A DNA stretch of 64,000 nucleotides, taken from contig JADHXR010000002.1 of the NCBI GenBank assembly GCA_016782865.1, positions 1 through 64,000 on the forward strand, written 5' to 3'. Shown here piece after piece: positions 61,238-64,000 of this stretch; within the stretch, counting starts at the first letter, position 1, and every line of letters starts with the position of its first letter. The notes beneath the pieces are model-generated. The model was not told where the DNA came from. It did no database searches and worked only from the letters and a program-made list of their open reading frames with translations. The DNA is from Phycisphaerae bacterium. Lineage in GTDB: Bacteria > Planctomycetota > Phycisphaerae > Sedimentisphaerales > Anaerobacaceae. Position numbers and translations under genes: made by a program.

Positions 61238-61530
61238 AAAAACGCGTGTCGGAGGAATATGTCCCATAATACAGGGGTTCTCCCTGTCCGATACAAGATT
61301 ACTTCTGGCCTAAATCACGACATTTGCTATCCTAAATAGAGCATTTCCCGTGCGAGGATTCACAGTTGCCCAGCCGATACTATATGTGCGAACGCAGTGA
61401 ATTATCAAGATTGGTGATCGGTGGTTATGGAGAACAAGAATAGGTTGATAGGCGTTGATTCCTCTGTTAGCGACTTGCTACCGAGAGCAAGTTGCTGACT
61501 TTCTTCTTATTGAAAGTATGAGCTGAGAAA
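61238..61530. other. Intergenic with a terminator-like hairpin at 61469-61496
   Basis: No gene seen. Eleven-pair hairpin AGCGACTTGCT-ACCGAG-AGCAAGTTGCT (one G-T wobble) followed by GACTTTCTTCTT. It may end transcription from the kinase cluster, or be part of the leader of the deacetylase-like gene. Confidence 0.5.
61469..61496 (+). terminator. Strong hairpin, terminator candidate
   Basis: 11-bp stem with a six-base loop, followed by a T/C-rich run (TTTCTTCTT). It is 34 bases before the ATG of the deacetylase-like gene, which also makes it a possible leader structure. Confidence 0.4.
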
Positions 61531-62517
61531 ATGCATAACTTCACGCGCAACGATCTGGCAAAGAGTTCAAGTGCTGTTTCAGGGCATATTGGAGTTGACA
61601 CCTGTCTTGTCCTGCAATACCACAGAGTGGCGTCGTTGTGCTTCGATCCTCTCCAACTGGCAGTGGAGCCCTACCATTTTGAGAAGCAGATAGAATATCT
61701 GGCACAGAACTATAATGTCATATCGATTGATGAGATGAAGTATCATCTGGAAACTTCAGAGCCTTTCAGAGAGGGAACTGTAGTGATAACATTTGACGGA
61801 GGTTACACTGATGTGCTTTACACGGCCAAAGAGGTGCTCGAAAGATTTGGAGTTTTTGCCACAGTCTTTGCCAGCTCAGCCAACATTATAGAAGGGGAAC
61901 AGCTCTGGTGGCATGAATTAGAAGATTTTCTTATTGCAAACCAATTTGAAGGGCAACTAAAGCTGGAAATAGACTGTCGGTTGTGTAAATGGCCTCTGGT
62001 CACACAGCTCGATAGGTTTCGGGCTCATGATGATTTGTATTCAATCCTATCAGACAAGACACCGTCAGAACAAAGAACGATTATTGAACAAATTACCGGA
62101 AGCTTAGACCTGCAGGCCGAGGAGCTCGACCACCATAGAACAATGAAAGTTCAGGAACTCAGGAAACTTTCGGAAGGGGGATCGATTACAATTGGCGGAC
62201 ACACACACAACTATGTGAAGTTATCATCTTTGCCTATATGGCAACAAATTGAGGAAATATCGAAAAACAAGGATATATTAGAGGAAGTATTAGGACACAA
62301 CATCAAGTATTTTTCTTACCCGTTTGGAAATGACAACAGCTACACGGAGGAGACTATTAGTATTCTACAGGATATTGGATACAGCTTGGCGTGCGGCAAT
62401 TCTTATGGCACAGTCAGTTTGACAGGCCAGACAAATCTTTATGAATTACCGAGGGTCAAGGTTGGAAATTGGAATTCATTCACTTTCTATAGATTTCTAA
62501 AAAGATTCTTTGACTGA
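61531..62517 (+). CDS. Polysaccharide deacetylase-like (NodB fold) protein with altered metal site
   Basis: 328 residues, no obvious signal peptide. NodB-fold pattern: LVLQYHRVA start, then the T-F-D-D motif, which here reads TFDGGYTD (D89, G90 where the metal-binding Asp is expected), and the H-S/T-x-x-H motif as HTHNY (H224, Y228 where the second His is expected). YFSYPFGNDNSY and a C-terminal ELPRVKVGNW also fit. Two of three usual metal ligands are thus missing, so ordinary zinc-dependent deacetylation is doubtful. A nearby LuxR regulator begins 59 bases later. Confidence 0.8.
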   Translation: MHNFTRNDLAKSSSAVSGHIGVDTCLVLQYHRVASLCFDPLQLAVEPYHFEKQIEYLAQNYNVISIDEMKYHLETSEPFREGTVVITFDGGYTDVLYTAKEVLERFGVFATVFASSANIIEGEQLWWHELEDFLIANQFEGQLKLEIDCRLCKWPLVTQLDRFRAHDDLYSILSDKTPSEQRTIIEQITGSLDLQAEELDHHRTMKVQELRKLSEGGSITIGGHTHNYVKLSSLPIWQQIEEISKNKDILEEVLGHNIKYFSYPFGNDNSYTEETISILQDIGYSLACGNSYGTVSLTGQTNLYELPRVKVGNWNSFTFYRFLKRFFD

Positions 62518-62576
62518 GGTAAGGCTGTGAATAAGAGATGGTCACGAAAGCCTCCGAGAGAGACAGGGAGACGCCC

Positions 62577-63233
62577 ATGGAAATAAGAATATTGGTTGCT
62601 GACAACCATGGGGTCGTGCGCGAGGCTATTTGTTCCTTGCTGCGCAATGAGTCTGGGATGGATGTTGTTGGAGAGGCTGAAGATGGCCGGGCCGCAGTCC
62701 AGCTTGCCCGAGAACTACGCCCAGACGTTATTATTATGGAGACCTCTATGCCCAATCTAAACGGCATCGAGGCCACCCGGCAAATAGTCCACGAATTACC
62801 TAATGTCAAGGTAATAGCCTTGTCAGCACATTCGGACAAGCGTTCTGTGTGTGAAATGCTCAAGGCAGGCGCATTGGGCTACCTGCCGAAGCGCTGTGCC
62901 TTCCAGGAGCTCGTTTCTGCTATACAGAATGTCGTTGCAAAACGCACTTACCTCAGTTCCCACATAAGCAGGATAGTTGTTGAAGAATACTTACATCGTG
63001 CAGCCGAGCAAGGACAGTCCGCCTACTCGGTATTAACGAACAGGGAACGCGAAGTGCTCCAATTAATCGCAGAGGGTAAGTCGGCGAAAGTAATAGCGAA
63101 AGAATTGTACGTTAGCCCCAAGACCATTGAATGGCACCGTAGCCAATTAATGAAGAAACTAAGTATAGAAAGCGTGGCTAACCTTGTCAAGTATGCAATA
63201 AGTGAAGGGCTGACCAGCATTGCTTATGCATGA
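62577..63233 (+). CDS. LuxR-type regulator with Glu at the phospho-acceptor site
   Basis: 218 residues: receiver (1-120) and LuxR helix-turn-helix (150-210, LTNREREVLQLIAEGKSA and KVIAKELYVSPKTIEWHRSQ). The stretch expected to be LMD-I-SMPN reads IIMETSMPNLNG, so residue 55 is Glu (codon GAG at 62739), and the acidic pair reads VADNHG (D-N in place of D-D). It can therefore not be phosphorylated in the normal way; Glu can mimic the active state. ATG 62577 is chosen for AGGGAG eight bases upstream over an ATG at 62538. Confidence 0.92.
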   Translation: MEIRILVADNHGVVREAICSLLRNESGMDVVGEAEDGRAAVQLARELRPDVIIMETSMPNLNGIEATRQIVHELPNVKVIALSAHSDKRSVCEMLKAGALGYLPKRCAFQELVSAIQNVVAKRTYLSSHISRIVVEEYLHRAAEQGQSAYSVLTNREREVLQLIAEGKSAKVIAKELYVSPKTIEWHRSQLMKKLSIESVANLVKYAISEGLTSIAYA

Positions 63234-63494
63234 CTTAATTGAGCGGGATTGAAGCTGCTGGCAATATTCCTATAGATGATCCTGCTGCACAAAACAACCA
63301 CCTACAGCTGGTGACTCAGTTTCGCCGACTACAAGAACATCAGACATCTGCAACCGGGTTTTTCGAGCCTCGTAACCGGGAATTGTCTGGTTAGACAGGT
63401 GAACTATTTAACCGATACAGTATAAAAGTATAACTGAGAATGTTGGTTTGTTGCGAAGAAACTGTGGAAACAAATGATTTGGAAGGGTAAGAAC
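63234..63494. promoter_or_regulatory. Intergenic with an unassigned conserved leader box
   Basis: 63351-63400 (CTGCAACCGGG, CGTAACCGGGAA, TGTCTGGTTAGACAGG) resembles 52413-52470 upstream of the TonB-dependent receptor. TGTCT-GGTT-AGACA is a perfect five-pair hairpin. Both sit about 100 bases before genes for exported proteins. It may be a structured leader or operator. Confidence 0.35.
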
Positions 63495-64000
63495 ATGTTT
63501 TTATCAAATGAGACAAAAGGTTTCTTAGGCACGCGAAATATTTGTTTGGTGATAGCGCTGAGTGTAATGTTGTTGCCACCATCAGGTACTACCAGCTTAG
63601 CGATGGAAACAGAAAACGCGCAGCACTACAAAATGATTTCATCTGTAGAATACACGGGTGAGGGTCAATTCAGGAATCAGGCCGAAACCTCATATACCGT
63701 CAGGCAGGAGACGTTGCCGAACGGCAGGGTACAGTATTCGTTTTATGGAAACGACGGTGCTCCCGGCTCCGGCCAAGAGTCTTCTTTAAGAACATTCGAT
63801 TTTATTCTCGACAGAGAAACTCGACAGCTCTCCGGAGTCAATCGAGACATGGCTTTCTGGGCGAGAGTCAATAATGAGTGTGTCAGATCGCTCCAGAAGG
63901 TAACAAAGAACAACGTCGGCAAAACATGGAAACAATCTTTTGCCCTCTCGTCCTTTGACACATCCCTTCCCGGCGAATTGGCGTTCACGCTAACGGCAAT
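63495..64000 (+). CDS. Secreted protein of unknown function, 3' end outside the window
   Basis: Open frame of at least 168 codons with no stop before the edge. Signal peptide: hydrophobic NICLVIALSVMLL, cut near TTSLAME. The mature region is beta-like, with TYTVRQETLPNGR-type and VQYSFYGNDGAPGSG stretches and no recognised domain. ATG 63495 is set by GGAAGGG seven bases upstream. It follows the LuxR-type regulator by about 260 bases and may be one of its targets. Confidence 0.8.
   Translation, partial: MFLSNETKGFLGTRNICLVIALSVMLLPPSGTTSLAMETENAQHYKMISSVEYTGEGQFRNQAETSYTVRQETLPNGRVQYSFYGNDGAPGSGQESSLRTFDFILDRETRQLSGVNRDMAFWARVNNECVRSLQKVTKNNVGKTWKQSFALSSFDTSLPGELAFTLTA

Noticed and set aside
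1-64000. tRNA or rRNA genes, phage integrase, IS transposase
   Set aside because: I looked for T-loop-like GTTCGA words and transposase or integrase motifs; the GTTCGA hits lie in dispersed repeats or inside coding sequence, and no tRNA fold could be drawn.

Overview
The window looks like a chromosome segment from an uncultured Planctomycetota of the Phycisphaerae / Sedimentisphaerales type. I infer this from the gene repertoire, not from a marker gene: Tat-exported Gfo/Idh/MocA oxidoreductase, CxPxR sulfatases, a secreted 'WPQWRG' PQQ-propeller protein, an HzsA-related protein with two CxxCH haem motifs, a GH51 arabinofuranosidase, SSS symporters and a large number of PAS-rich histidine kinases. 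I found no rRNA, tRNA, CRISPR array, integrase or transposase.

Layout. 0.2-9.9 kb: carbohydrate-related genes (SSS symporter with a small membrane protein, a secreted protein of unknown function, a sialidase-like BNR protein flanked by repeated scars, an SDR dehydrogenase, a HEAT-repeat protein and a Gfo/Idh oxidoreductase). 10.1-24.7 kb: an accessory region, visibly more A+T rich, with three modules: (i) a gamma-class DNA methyltransferase translationally coupled to a nuclease-like protein; (ii) a compact minus-strand operon of an alpha/beta-hydrolase with a Cys in its nucleophile elbow, a 5-TM protein and an SSS symporter; (iii) a plus-strand set of ParB-like protein, SNF2 helicase, DUF3883 nuclease-like protein and DNA methyltransferase. 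A direct repeat of about 95 bp brackets modules ii and iii, and a scar of a second Gfo/Idh gene lies between them. 24.8-29.6 kb: a tandem glycine riboswitch followed by gcvT-gcvH-gcvPA-gcvPB.

29.7-35.4 kb: PQQ propeller protein, arabinofuranosidase and HzsA-related protein. 35.4-38.1 kb: a tandem phosphoribosyltransferase and a PIN-domain ribonuclease coupled to an unknown protein. 38.7-40.4 kb: a complete sulfatase and a truncated one, which runs abruptly into the second half of a KaiC-like ATPase. That rearrangement joint opens a six-gene signalling operon (KaiC half, KaiB, PAS-GAF kinase, double receiver, REC-multi-PAS NarL-type kinase, LuxR regulator) ending at 48.4 kb.

48.5-63.2 kb is almost all signal transduction: a receiver, a receiver fused to a degenerate (His-less) kinase and a REC-PAS kinase on the minus strand; then a TonB-dependent receptor, YfiR, a CHASE-like HAMP kinase and a hybrid kinase with HPt; a broken duplicate of a kinase module; a polysaccharide-deacetylase-like protein lacking expected metal ligands; and a LuxR regulator whose phospho-acceptor Asp is Glu. 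A secreted protein runs off the right edge.

The best candidates for undescribed biology are the ParB/SNF2/DUF3883/methyltransferase module, the Cys-hydrolase/5-TM/symporter operon, and the KaiBC-linked phosphorelay with its pseudo-kinase and Asp-to-Glu regulator. All functional assignments come from reading motifs; no database search was possible.
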